A stretch of 64,000 bases of DNA, taken from positions 57,168,828-57,232,827 of the forward strand of contig CM057482.1 of NCBI GenBank assembly GCA_030035585.1, read 5' to 3'. Numbering within the stretch: the first letter of the stretch is position 1; each line of letters begins with the position of its first letter. Source of the DNA: Dugong dugon. Its lineage: Eukaryota; Chordata; Mammalia; Sirenia; Dugongidae. The notes beneath the pieces were generated by a model that ran no database searches, was not told where the DNA came from, and saw only the letters and a list, made by a program, of their open reading frames with translations. Shown in pieces: positions 10,681 through 20,311 of this stretch. The position numbers and the translations under genes are program-made.

Positions 10681-12650
10681 AAAATAGGTATAGAAGGGAA
10701 ATTTCTGAACATAATAAAGGGCATCCATGCAAAACCAACGGCCAAAACCATTCTTAATGCAGAGAGGCTGAAAACATTGCCCTTGATAACAGGAACAAGA
10801 CAAGGATGCCCTTTATTACCACTCCTACTTAACATTGTGCTGGAAGTCCTAGCTAGAGCAATAAGGCAAGAAAAAGAAATAAAGGGCATCCAAACTGATA
10901 ATGAAGAAGTTAAATTGTCCCTATTTGCGGATGATATGATACTGTACATAGTAAACCCAGAAGACTTCATGAGAAAACTACTAGTACTAACAGAAAGATT
11001 CAGCAGAGTAGCAAGATACAAGATAAACATTCAAAAATCAGTTGGATTTCTATACACCAGTAAGGAGAACGATGAAAAGGAAATCAGGAAATCAATACCA
11101 TTTTCAATAGCCCCTAAAAAAAAAAAAAAAATACTTAGGAATAAACCTAACCAGAGATGAAAAAGATCTGTAGAAAGAAAACTACAAAAAACTACTGCAA
11201 GAAACCAAAAGAGATCTACATAAATGGGAAAAGATCCCATGCTTATGGATAGATAGACTCAACATTGTGAAAATGACAATTCTACCCAAAGCAATTTACA
11301 AATACAATGCAATCCCAATCTAAATACCAACAACATTCTTTAAGAGATGGAAAAACTAATCATTAACTTTATACGGAAAGGGAAGAAGCCCTGGATAAGT
11401 AAAGCACTACTGAAAAAGAAAAATAAAGTAGGAAGACTCGTACTACCTGACCTCAGACCCTACTATACAGCTACAGTTGTCAAAACAGCCTGGTACTGGT
11501 ACAAGGACAGATACTTTGACCAATGCAACAGAATTGAGAACCCAGATGTCAATCCATCTACCTATAGTCACCTGATCTTCAACAAGGGCCCAAAGTCCAA
11601 TCAAATCGGGAAAAGATAGTCTCTTTAACAAATGATGCTGGCAAAACTGGATGTCCATCTGTAAAAAAATGAAAACAGGACCCATACCTCACACCATGTA
11701 CAAAAGCTAATTCAAAATGGATAGAGACCTAAATATAAAGCCAATAACTATAAAGTTCAGAAGAAAAAATAGAATCAACACTAGAGGCCCTAATACATGG
11801 CATTAACAGGATAAAAACCATAACCAATGACACACAAATTCCATAAGATAAGCTAGATAACTGGGATCTTCTAAAAATTAAACGCTTACGCTCATCAAAA
11901 GACTTCACCAAAAGAGTAAAAAGAGAACCTACAGACTGGGGAAAAAAATTGTCTATTACAAATCAGAAAAAGGTCTCATCTCTAAAATCCACAAGAAAAT
12001 TCAAACCCTCTACAACAAAAAGGCAAATCATCCAATTGAAAAATGGACAAAGACAATGAATGGACACTTCACCAAAGAAGACATTCAAGAGGCCAACAGA
12101 CACATGAGGAAATGCGTGCAATCACCAGCCATTAGAGAAATGCAAATGAAAACTACAATGAGGTACCATCTCACCCCGGTATTACTGACACAAAACAAAA
12201 AAAACAGAAAATAACAAATGTTGGAGAGGCTGCAGTGGGATCAGAACTCTTATGCACTGCTGGTGGGAATGCAAAATCATACAACCATTTTAGTAAATGA
12301 TATGGCACTTCCTTAGAAAGCTAGAAATAGAAATACCATATGATCCAGCAATCCCACTCCTAGGAAAATATCCTAGAGAAATAAGAGCCATCACATGAAT
12401 AGACATACACACACCTATGTTCATTGCAGCATTGTTCACAATAGCAAAAAGATGAAAACAACCTAGATGTCCATCAACAGATGAAAGGACAAACTATGGT
12501 TCGTACACACAATGGAGTATTATGCAATGATAAAGAACATTTTTGAATCTGTGAAGCATCTCATAACATGGATGAATCTGGAGGGCATTATGCTGAGTGA
12601 AATAAGTCAATCAGAAAAGGACAAATATTGTATGAGACCACTACTGTAAA
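10681..12650 (+). pseudogene. L1-A ORF2 remnant, reverse transcriptase core and C-terminus
   Basis: It continues the ORF2 frame broken at 7280, starting at the [13 protein letters not shown] block. The catalytic FADD box is preserved at 10924-10935 within [10 protein letters not shown]. Downstream come the KYLGIN-type region, the thumb, the [11 protein letters not shown] segment near 11500, and the C-terminal cysteine-rich tail around 12220-12650. An A-run insertion near 11115-11130 and many stops inactivate it. Confidence 0.85.
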
Positions 12651-13577
12651 AACTCATGAAAAGGTTTACACAGAAAAAGAAACAATCTTTGACGGTTACG
12701 AGAGAGAGGAGGGGTGGGGAGGGAAAAACACGAAATAGACGATAAGTGGTAATTTCGGTGAAGGGTAAGACAGTGCACAATACTGAGGAAGCCAGCACAA
12801 CTTGTACAAGGCAAGGTTATGGAAGCTCCAGAGACACACCCAAACTCCCTAAGGGACCGAATTGCTGGGCTGAGGGCTGTGGGAACCATGGTCTCAGGGA
12901 ACATCTAGCTCAGTTGGCATAACATAGTTTATAAAGAAAATATTCTACATTCTACTTTGGTGAGTAGTGTCTGGGGTCTTAAAAGCAGCCATCTAAGACA
13001 CTTCGCTGGTCTCACCCCTTCGGGAGCAAGGGAGAATGAAGAAAACTAAAGCTAAAAGGAGAATATCAGTCCAAACGACTAATGGACCACATCGACCATG
13101 GCATCCACCAGACTGAGTCCAGCACAACTAGATGGTGCCTGGCTACTACCACTGACTGCTCTGACAGGGATCACAATAGAAGGTCCCGGACAGAGCTGGA
13201 AAAAATGTAGAACAACAATCTAACTAACAAAAAAAGAGCAAACTCACTGGCCTGACAGAGACTGGAGAAACAACAAGAGTATAGTCCCTGGACACCAGTT
13301 TAACTCAGTAATGAAATCACTCCCTAGGTTCACCCTTCAACCCCATAAAACAAAATGAGACTAAAGGGGCACAACAGCCCAGGGACAAGGACTAGAAGGG
13401 AGGAGGGGACAGGGAATCTGGTAACAGGGAACGCAAGGTGGAGAAGGGAGAATGTTGACATGTTGTGGGGTTGTTAACAAATGTCATAAAACAATATGTG
13501 TAGTAACCTGAATGAGAAACTAGTTTATTCTGTAAACCTTCATCTAAAGTACAATGATTAAAAAAAAAAAAGACACA
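12651..13577 (+). mobile_element. L1-A 3'UTR and poly(A)
   Basis: The 0.9-kb 3'UTR contains blocks also found in L1-B (36030-36930) and the 43031-43525 fragment: the GGGGTCTTAAAA region, the GGAGCAAGGGAGAATGAAG region and the terminal TCATCTAAAGTACAA. It ends in an A tract at 13560-13571. Confidence 0.85.
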
Positions 13578-13699
13578 AAAATTATATTCCTATTGTGACC
13601 CTAATACTCCCCAGCATGTTTTCTCCTTTCCAAAATGGGCAATTAAGAGCTTGACATAACTAACGCCATGATGAACCTATAAGTTTCTTTTTTTTTTTT

Positions 13700-14035
13700 C
13701 CTTCTTTGCCTTCTCCCTTTTCCCACACCTTTGTTAATGGCTTTGTTTTGCGCATACCTTTGTTAATGACTTTGTTTTATAACTTAGGATCCCCCAGAGG
13801 AAGATTAGAGCCCAGATGTCAGATAAGGAAATGTTGGGTTCCTTATCTCTTTAGTAAAAATCATATATAAGCTCTAACGTAAAAACGCCTTTTGGGACTC
13901 CCCAAGGACAGCATGCATTATTGTTGGGTCCTCGATGGTGTACACTTCCTGAATTAAAACTTTCTCTCTCTTTCCTACTTGGAGTATGTTTTATTAGCTC
14001 ATCTGGCTCCAGTAAACGGACCCTATTTGAGTAAC
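13700..14035 (+). mobile_element. Candidate solo LTR fragment
   Basis: A TATAA-like box (ATATATAAGCTC, about 13862), a TTAAAAC near-signal at about 13955, a T/C-rich tract and a 3' end reading CCAGTAAACGGACCCTATTTGAG give the order expected of the 3' half of a retroviral LTR. A short direct repeat (CCTTTGTTAATGNCTTTGTTTT) lies at its left. No partner LTR or primer site is seen. Confidence 0.4.
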
Positions 14036-14044
14036 ACTTGTTAT

Positions 14045-15270
14045 TCATGCTCTTTTGCAAATATTTACAGATAACATCATGTGTATTTATACATCTCATT
14101 CTTTTGAATGGTTTCACAGTATCCACATGTCTGAAAGTATCCAAGTATTAAACCAGCTTCCCCTACTGATGGGCATTTAGTTACATACCAGTTTCTCACT
14201 ATTCTAAACAATTGTGCAATTAACATCTTTGTAACAATTGTGTAAATGTCTCCAGAGCTAAATTCTCACAATGGCGTTTCTGGGTTCACAGTTTTTAAAA
14301 TGTAGCATATCCTACCAAATTGCTCCAGAAAAAAGTGCACCCACATATACCCTTGTAAGTCATGTTTCTGAAGCATGCTTCCCCATAGCTTTTATAATGA
14401 TAGAAGGGTAGTGAATTACCATTATTGTTTCATTTGTGTTTCTCTAGGGCATTCTAATATTGGCTGTCTCTCCATTGTCCCTGTCCACATCCGTGTCTCT
14501 CCCGTACCTTGCCTGTTGTGTCCTGTCACAGGACCACTGTCATCTTCTGAAATTAGGAATCCTTTTACTGCAATGGATATTTCCTCCTTACCAGGCATCG
14601 TGTTCAAAGTTCCCCAATTTTTTAGTTACAACTCTGTTATAATAGCCTTTGCCATATGAAAGTTTAAAAATCTTTCAATTTTTTTCATTATTGTATCTGG
14701 TCTTGGTGTATTGCTAAGAAACAGTCTTTTCTACCTAGGTTTATAACATATATTAAGATATAGTCCACAGTCTCCTCTATTTTCTCCCAAGTCCTTTTTA
14801 AATTGTGTAAAGTCTTTGCTCCATTAGGAAGATATTTTATCCATGTCATGAGGTAGAAAACTGAGTGCCTAATATTTTCACTCAAAACCTCTTCGTTGCT
14901 GATTTGAAACATCATTTTTATTAACTGTCTAAACTCCCAGGTATGAATATGTCTGCTGCTGGACTTTCTCATCTCTTCCATTGATTTACTGGATAATTTC
15001 TGCTGTGATTTATCTGCTCTTGTTGTATAATACTTTTTATAAACTGGTAAGGTAAGTTCCCATAACTAATCTTTTCTTCCAAACTGTTACTGTTATTCTC
15101 ACCCATTTAGTCATCATGTGGACTTTATCTATTTATCAAATTCTTGCAAACAGGATTTCATTTAGAATTTTATCTTAGTTACATATTAATTTGGAAATAA
15201 CTAACATCTATACAACATAAAGCTTCCCATCACACCTTTACATTACAGTCGAACTTTATTTTCTTCACAT
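14045..15270 (-). mobile_element. Old L1 (L1M-type) fragment, antisense
   Basis: The plus strand reads like the complement of the L1 ORF2 3' region: a block ending CTACTGATGGGCATTTAG, TTCTCACTATTCTAAACAAT, and further on TTCCATTGATTTACTG and AATTTATCTTAG-like blocks. Divergence is high and it contains many indels, so edges are approximate. Confidence 0.5.
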
Positions 15271-15387
15271 AAAGTGGATAATATTATTTCTTACCTACAT
15301 GCTACCATAGCCCCTACCCAATGCTTTTTTTTTTTTTCTTACCCCAAAAAGCACTCAGTTGTAAAATAGAAAAATTCCACATTGTGG

Positions 15388-15478
15388 ATGAATCCTGGTT
15401 CAAAGCTATGCAGCTCTGAGCAACCTGCTTAATCTCTTTGAGTTTCAGTTTTCCTCTAAGGCAGATTGCTGTTAGTAT
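15388..15478 (+). repeat. MIR SINE fragment
   Basis: AATCCTGGTTCAAAGCT, followed by a GAGCAACCTGCTTAATCTC core and GAGTTTCAGTTTTCCTC, matches the MIR core (the tRNA-derived 'gggcaagtcacttaacctc...cagtttcctc' pattern). Confidence 0.75.
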
Positions 15479-15982
15479 TTAATTGTAGAATCATTTTTTT
15501 TTTCCTCTTATAATAGTAGGTACTCAATTATTTGTATCTTTTTCTATAAATGCTTCCCAATTCAGAATGATGCCATCATAAAACTAGATATTCTCACAAA
15601 GATCTCATTCAATCAATAAACGTTCTATACCAGAGAAAGAAAATACAAAATCTTGGGGAAAATGAACACCTTGTATTAGTTTTTCTGTTTCTTTTATTAC
15701 AGAGTAAAATACAACATGACAGCTATAGTAGGAAAGGGCCATTTTCTGGCATCACAGTGACTCTTCTCCCCAGCTGCCAATTCACTCCCCCTTATGATCA
15801 TTTACTTTGCACCATTTTCATTTTTACCATCTTAACAAGCAACTGACTCAAAGATGTGATTAGATGGATCACCAGAGATTAATAAACACACAAGGAAATA
15901 TCAACAGCTATTGGTACGCACTGAACACTCATCTCGAAGAAGGTAAAAGCACATCTCAGGTTTTTTTGGTTTTTTTTCCTTG
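15479..15982. other. No feature recognised
   Basis: AT-rich sequence without a coding frame or a repeat I can name. T-rich tracts lie at 15493-15505 and 15960-15980. Confidence 0.5.
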
Positions 15983-16150
15983 TGCATTATTTTATTTAAT
16001 CTGCATAACAACCTTGTGAAGTAGGTACAATTATTCCCTATTTACAGGAGAGGAAAGAGATACAGGTTCAGTAATTTGTTCAAGATCACACAGCTCTTAA
16101 TTCTAGCTCTAGAGTCCATACCTTTAAGCACTTCACCGATGGTTCTCTAA
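15983..16150 (-). repeat. MIR SINE, antisense
   Basis: The order TTTAATCTGCATAACAACC, GTAGGTACAATTATT, GAGGAAAGAGATACAGGTTC and AAGATCACACAGCTC is the complement of the MIR consensus. It then runs into a degraded tRNA-like end near CTTTAAGCACTTCACC. Confidence 0.85.
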
Positions 16151-16810
16151 ATTTACTGCACATTGAATTCCACATTTCAGGTTTTGCTGACAAAAATTCC
16201 CTTCCCAGCTCTCCCCACTAAGTAGAAAGAAGAATATGCTTACCAAGGGGGAAAATAAGGGGGAAAAATGAAGCCAGTCACCAAAAATAAAGTTCTATGA
16301 AAGTAGCTCCCTTTCCTTTGTGCTCCAGACTATGTCTCCCATGAAAAACAAAGACAAAATAGAACAACAAGGAAGCTCAATACAATCTGAAGAGAAAGAA
16401 TTTTACATAGGGTGAGGTTTTCTGACAATGTATATAAAAAGAGCGCAATCTACATGCTCTTATCTATGCAATTTAGTACAGGCCAGGGCCCAGCAAGTGA
16501 GTAATTGGATTTGATAGAAACATCAAGCATGAGAACTCTCAGATATTCACTTTGAAAATTAGATATGCAGCATGGGCGTTTAGCTACTTTCCTAATTCTA
16601 TTTCTTCTTTTTGGAAATTTTATTTTTTGTTTAAACTACATGTCATCCCTGAAATAAACATACTAATCAACTACAGTGAAAATAATTATTTCAACTAATT
16701 AACAATAACAGAAACTTTCAATACAACATGAATAACCGTAATCAAACTCATAAAGTTGAAAATTATATTTTCTTTTCCAAATTATATTCTCAAAAATGTT
16801 TTCATTTGTT
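16151..16810. other. No feature recognised
   Basis: AT-rich intergenic sequence. No repeat family or convincing frame is seen. Confidence 0.5.
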
Positions 16811-16828
16811 GAGAGAGAGAGAGAGAGA
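16811..16828. repeat. (GA)n microsatellite
   Basis: Nine GA units precede the AfroSINE that starts at 16858. Confidence 0.85.
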
Positions 16829-16857
16829 CAGTGTGCACATGAGCAAGTGAGCAAGCA

Positions 16858-17050
16858 AGCCCTGGTGGCGAAATGGTTAAGTGACTGGCCGCTAACCAAA
16901 AGGTCGCTGGTCCAAACCCACCAGCAGCTCCACATGAAAAGAGACTTGGTGATCTTCTCCCATAAAGATTATAGCCTAGGAAACCCTCTGGAGGCAGTTC
17001 TACTCTGTCACATGGGGTTGCTATGAGTGGGAATTGACTTGACAGCACAC
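16858..17050 (+). repeat. AfroSINE, sense
   Basis: The tRNA-like head (GCCCTGGTGGCGAAATGGTTAAG, then TCGCTGGTCCAAACCCACC, corresponding to the A and B boxes of a pol III promoter) is followed by the body GATTATAGCCTAGGAAACCC and the tail GGGGTTGCTATGAGTGGGAATTGAC. This layout recurs throughout the window and is diagnostic of Afrotheria. Confidence 0.9.
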
Positions 17051-17070
17051 AACAACAATATGCATATTTG

Positions 17071-17100
17071 TATATGTATATGTGTGTGTGTGTGTGTGTA
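17071..17100. repeat. (TG)n microsatellite
   Basis: TATATG is followed by ten TG units, directly downstream of the AfroSINE. Confidence 0.85.
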
Positions 17101-17106
17101 TAATAT

Positions 17107-17172
17107 CCAACCAAAACAAACCTATTGCCATCGAGTTGATTCTGATGCATAGTGACCCTACAGGAATGTGTG
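17107..17172 (-). repeat. AfroSINE/RTE 3'-end fragment, antisense
   Basis: CCTATTGCCATCGAGTTGATTCTGATGCATAGTGACCCTACAGG is the complement of the shared AfroSINE/RTE tail, truncated where the unidentified repeat begins. Confidence 0.8.
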
Positions 17173-17552
17173 CCCAATCCTCAGACTCTCCCACCTGCAC
17201 CATCCCCAATATCTGCTTGGAAACATCTATCAGTCCTTGAAGAACCAGCACTTATTGTGCATCATGGTACTCAGTCCCTGATGCAGCCAAGGTGAGCAGG
17301 CCATTTTTACTCTAGTGGGGTCGCAGCGCCCAATGTAGTCTACTGCACCGTTCTCAGTTTATCTGAGAGTGTGCTCATTCATGTGCCCACACCTGACTGC
17401 CAGTCAGAGTGGGACCTGGCACACAGCAGGGCTGTGGGTGGGGTGGTGGTCCTGGAGCTCCAGATGTGGTATGATGGGGGTGGAGATATCGGAACTGACT
17501 ATGGGGAGATCATGTCCTAGGCAAGTTGAATAAAAACTGGGGAGTCCTTGGG
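17173..17552 (+). repeat. Unidentified dispersed repeat, copy 2 (sense)
   Basis: This is the inverted partner of bases 1-378. It is bounded on the left by an antisense AfroSINE fragment and on the right by a short AfroSINE-like head (GGAGTCCTTGGGTAATG, 17541-17557) and then a full AfroSINE. The setting suggests it may be the middle of a larger composite repeat. The plus strand is partly open but ends at TAG 17518-17520. I recognise no family. Confidence 0.75.
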
Positions 17553-17594
17553 TAATGTAAAGGGTTTGTGTGCTCAACTACTAACCTAAAAAAA

Positions 17595-17797
17595 CAGGCC
17601 TGGTGACATAATGGCTAAGCATTCAGCTACAAACCCAAAGGTTGGGGGTTCGAACCCACCAGCAATTCCATGCAAGAAAAGACCTGGCAATCTGCTCCCA
17701 TAAAGATTACAGCCTAGGAAACCCTATAGGGCAGTCCTACCCTGTCATATAGGGTCACTATGAGGCAAAATTCACCTGATGGCACACAACAAGAACT
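17595..17797 (+). repeat. AfroSINE, sense
   Basis: It has the head GGCCTGGTGACATAATGGC, a B-box-like GGGTTCGAACCCACC, the body TAAAGATTACAGCCTAGG and the tail TATAGGGTCACTATGAGG. Confidence 0.9.
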
Positions 17798-17853
17798 AAC
17801 CTAAAGGCTGGAGTTCTGAACCTCCCTAGTTGTGCCACAGAACAGTAGCCAAG

Positions 17854-18004
17854 AAAAATCTGCTGCTATCAAGCCGATTTCAACTTATAGCAACCCTATA
17901 GGATGGGACAGAACTGCCCCATATCTCCAAGTAGTGGCTGGGGGATTTGAACCATCAATCTTTTAGTTAGCAGTGAGCTCTTAACCACCGTGCGACGAGG
18001 GCTC
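17854..18004 (-). repeat. AfroSINE, antisense
   Basis: It is the complement of the AfroSINE. The tail is at the left (CTATCAAGCCGATTTCAAC), then GACAGAACTGCCCCATA, with the tRNA head at the right (TTAACCACCGTGCGACGAGGGC). Confidence 0.9.
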
Positions 18005-18349
18005 AATAATATGTATAGTATTATTGTTGTTAGGTGCCATTGAGTCGGTTCTAACTCATAGCGACCCTATGTACAACAGAAAGAAACACTGCCCAGTCCT
18101 GAATCATTCTCATGATTCTTCCTATGCTTGAGCCCATTGTTGCAGCTACTGTGTCAATCTATCTCGTAGAGTCTTCCTCTTTTTCATTGACCCTCTACTT
18201 TACCAACAATGATATCCTTCTCCAGGGACTAATCCCTCCTGATAACATGTCCAAAGTATGTGAGACATAGTCCCGCCATCCTCACTTCTAAGAAGCATTC
18301 TGACTGTACCTCCTCCAAGACAGATTTATTCATTCTTTTGGCAGTCCAT

Positions 18350-18831
18350 GGTATATTCAATATTCTTCACCAATACCATAATTCAAAGGCATCATTCATC
18401 TTCAGTCTTCTTTATTCTTTGCCCAGCATCCCCATGCATATGAGGCAACTGAAAAAATATTGGCTGGGATCAGGCACACTTTAGTCCTTAAAGTGACATC
18501 TTTGCTTTTTTTAACACATTCAAGAGATCTTTTTCAGCAGATTTGCTCAATGCAATGTATCTTTTGATTTCTTGACTGCTGCTACCATGGGCCATGGTAT
18601 ATTCTTCACGAACATCACAATTCAAAGATGTTAATTCTTCTTCAGTCTTCCTTATTTATCATCCAGCTTTCATGTGCATGTGAGGTGACTGAAAACACCA
18701 TGGCTTGAATCAGGCGCACCTTAGTCCTTAAAGTGACATCTTTGTTTTTTAACACTTTAAAGAGGTCTTTTGCAATAGATTTGCTCAATGCAATGTGTCT
18801 TTTGATTTCTTGACTGCTGCTTCCATGGGTG
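18350..18831 (-). repeat. Tandem duplication of about 240 bases inside the RTE fragment
   Basis: Landmarks repeat with a constant offset of 239: ATTCAAAGGC at 18381 and ATTCAAAGAT at 18620; GATTTGCTCAATGCAATG at 18539 and 18778. The two units differ by many substitutions, so the duplication is old or the units came from diverged copies. Confidence 0.75.
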
Positions 18832-19115
18832 TTGATTGTGGATCCAAGCAAAATGAAATCCTTGACAACTTTAATCTTTTCTCCATTTATCATGATGTTG
18901 CTTATTGGTCCAGTTGTGAGGATTTTTGTTTTCTTTACATCAAGGTATAATCCATACTGAAGGTTGTGGTCTTTGATCTTCAGCAAGTGTTTCAAGTCCT
19001 CTTCACCTTCAGGAAGTAAGGCTGTGTTATCTGCATATCGCGAGTTGTTATCAGTCTTCCTCCAATCCTGATGCCCCAGTTTCCTTTTTTGCACTATCTT
19101 ATATGGTTTTGACAT
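18642..19115 (-). pseudogene. RTE reverse transcriptase C-terminal fragment
   Basis: On the minus strand 157 codons are open. The catalytic box reads YADNTALL instead of the usual YADDT, so one of the two essential aspartates is replaced. It is followed by GLYLDVKKTKILTTG, a GEKIKVVKDFILLGSTI block and the RIALSKSIAKDLFKVLKNKDVTLRTK-type region typical of BovB/RTE elements, ending near ESWMINKED. The N-terminal endonuclease and fingers are absent. Confidence 0.85.
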
Positions 19116-19129
19116 TGTGGTAATACCAG

Positions 19130-19805
19130 GTTCATAAAATGAGTTGAGAACTGTTCTCTGTTCTTCTATTTTCTAGAAAACATTGTCTATAACTGGTGTT
19201 AATTCTTCTTCAAATGTATTATATAATTCTCTAGTGAAATCATCTGGGCCTGCAGATTTTCTTTATGGAAAGTTTTAAATCACAAATTCAATTTTTTTAC
19301 TAGTTAATGGAATATTCAGACTACCTATTTCAACTTGGTTGTGTTTTACTAGTTGTGATTTTGGGGAAATTGGTCCATTTTTTTCTAAATTGTTAAATTT
19401 ATGTGTGTAAAGTTGTTTTAGTATTCTCTTATTATTCTTTTAGTAACTGCATGATATTTAGTGATATTTCCTGTTTCATTCCTTATATTTGTGATTTGTG
19501 TCTTCTCTCTTTCTATGTTTGTCAGTCTTGCTAGAGGTTTATCAATTAGATTACATTTTTCAAGTTCCAGCTTTTTATTTGATTTTCCTATTGTTTTCTT
19601 GTTTAAGATGTCATTTATTTCTGCTCTCATCTTTATCATGTCCTTATTTCTGCTTGATTGGGTCTATTTTGTTCTTCATTTTCTAGTTTTTGAAGTAGTG
19701 ACTTAGATTTGAGATCTTTTCATTTTTTAACATAAGCATTTAGTGCTATAAAATTTTCTCTCAGCATTGCTTTGGCTATGTCCCACAAGTTTTGATATGT
19801 TGTAC
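19130..19805 (-). mobile_element. Old L1 ORF2 fragment, antisense, left part
   Basis: The plus strand is the complement of the L1 ORF2 central region, for example AAATCATCTGGGCCTG (complement of the PGPDGF codons), GGTTTATCAATTAGATTAC and TTTGGCTATGTCCCACAAG. It breaks at 19805 and continues at 47484, so everything between was inserted later. Confidence 0.8.
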
Positions 19806-20293
19806 TGAAGAGAAAAATTAATAACAGACATCTTACTTTGATTTTAAGGTTTTTCTTAGCCACAAAACCAAACATTAACCATAAAAATCCTAACCTAAAC
19901 TGCAAAGCCATGCAAGAAACTGCTCTATAACAATGTAAATTTGTCTTGTCCTGCTAGAAAAGGATAGTCATCAAACCCTTACCTCCTAATTTAAATGTCA
20001 AAAAGTCTCATGGCTACAGGTGAGTGGAAGGCCAAATTATTAGAAGCCAGGCTAGAAGTAACCTGTTATCAGTTGATCTTAGTAGAGGGGAAAAGCAGGG
20101 TTCAATAAATCATGTTAGGATTAGTCACTGATTTATCTTCTAAATTTCTCCCTTCTTTTTTCTTTATAAGAACATACCCACTTTGAGTCATTTGCTTTCC
20201 TGGAAGCAAAATGGTCTCCCTATATGCATACAGAATAACTGTTCAGAATAAGCCTCATGTTCAAATTTCAGTGAGTTTTGAACATTTTTAACA
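19806..20293 (+). mobile_element. 5' LTR of the endogenous retrovirus
   Basis: It begins TGAAGAG and ends TTTTTAACA. A TTTATAAG box lies near 20162-20169 and an AATAAG-like polyadenylation signal near 20247. It is homologous over its full length to the 3' LTR once the SINE in the latter is removed. Confidence 0.75.
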
Positions 20294-20296
20294 GCT

Positions 20297-20311
20297 TGGT
20301 GTCAGAATTGG
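20297..20311 (+). promoter_or_regulatory. Primer binding site of the endogenous retrovirus
   Basis: TGGTGTCAGAATTGG starts three bases after the LTR's terminal CA, the standard spacing. It is identical to the site at 1776-1790 and closest to tRNA-Leu. Confidence 0.7.

Larger units (their letters stand above)
2215..13577 (+). mobile_element. L1-A: near full-length L1 retrotransposon, interrupted
   Basis: This is an L1 LINE in sense orientation with 5'UTR (2215-3860), ORF1 remnant (3864-5007), ORF2 remnant (5464-7280 and 10681-about 12650), 3'UTR and an A-run at 13560-13571. Without the 3.4-kb TMEM123 insertion it is about 8 kb long. Both reading frames carry stops and frameshifts, so it is dead. 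It is flanked by a 13-base target-site duplication. Its 5'UTR type, beginning near GCCAACATGG and rich in T runs, is shared with L1-B but not with L1-C or L1-E. Confidence 0.92.
18022..19125 (-). mobile_element. RTE/BovB-type LINE, 3' portion, antisense
   Basis: The 3' end lies at the left (TGTTGTTAGGTGCCATTGAGT) and the coding part towards the right. The translated minus strand gives the C-terminal half of an RTE reverse transcriptase (18642-19115). It contains an internal tandem duplication of about 240 bases (18350-18592 against 18593-18831). It is truncated on the right where an old L1 begins. Confidence 0.85.
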
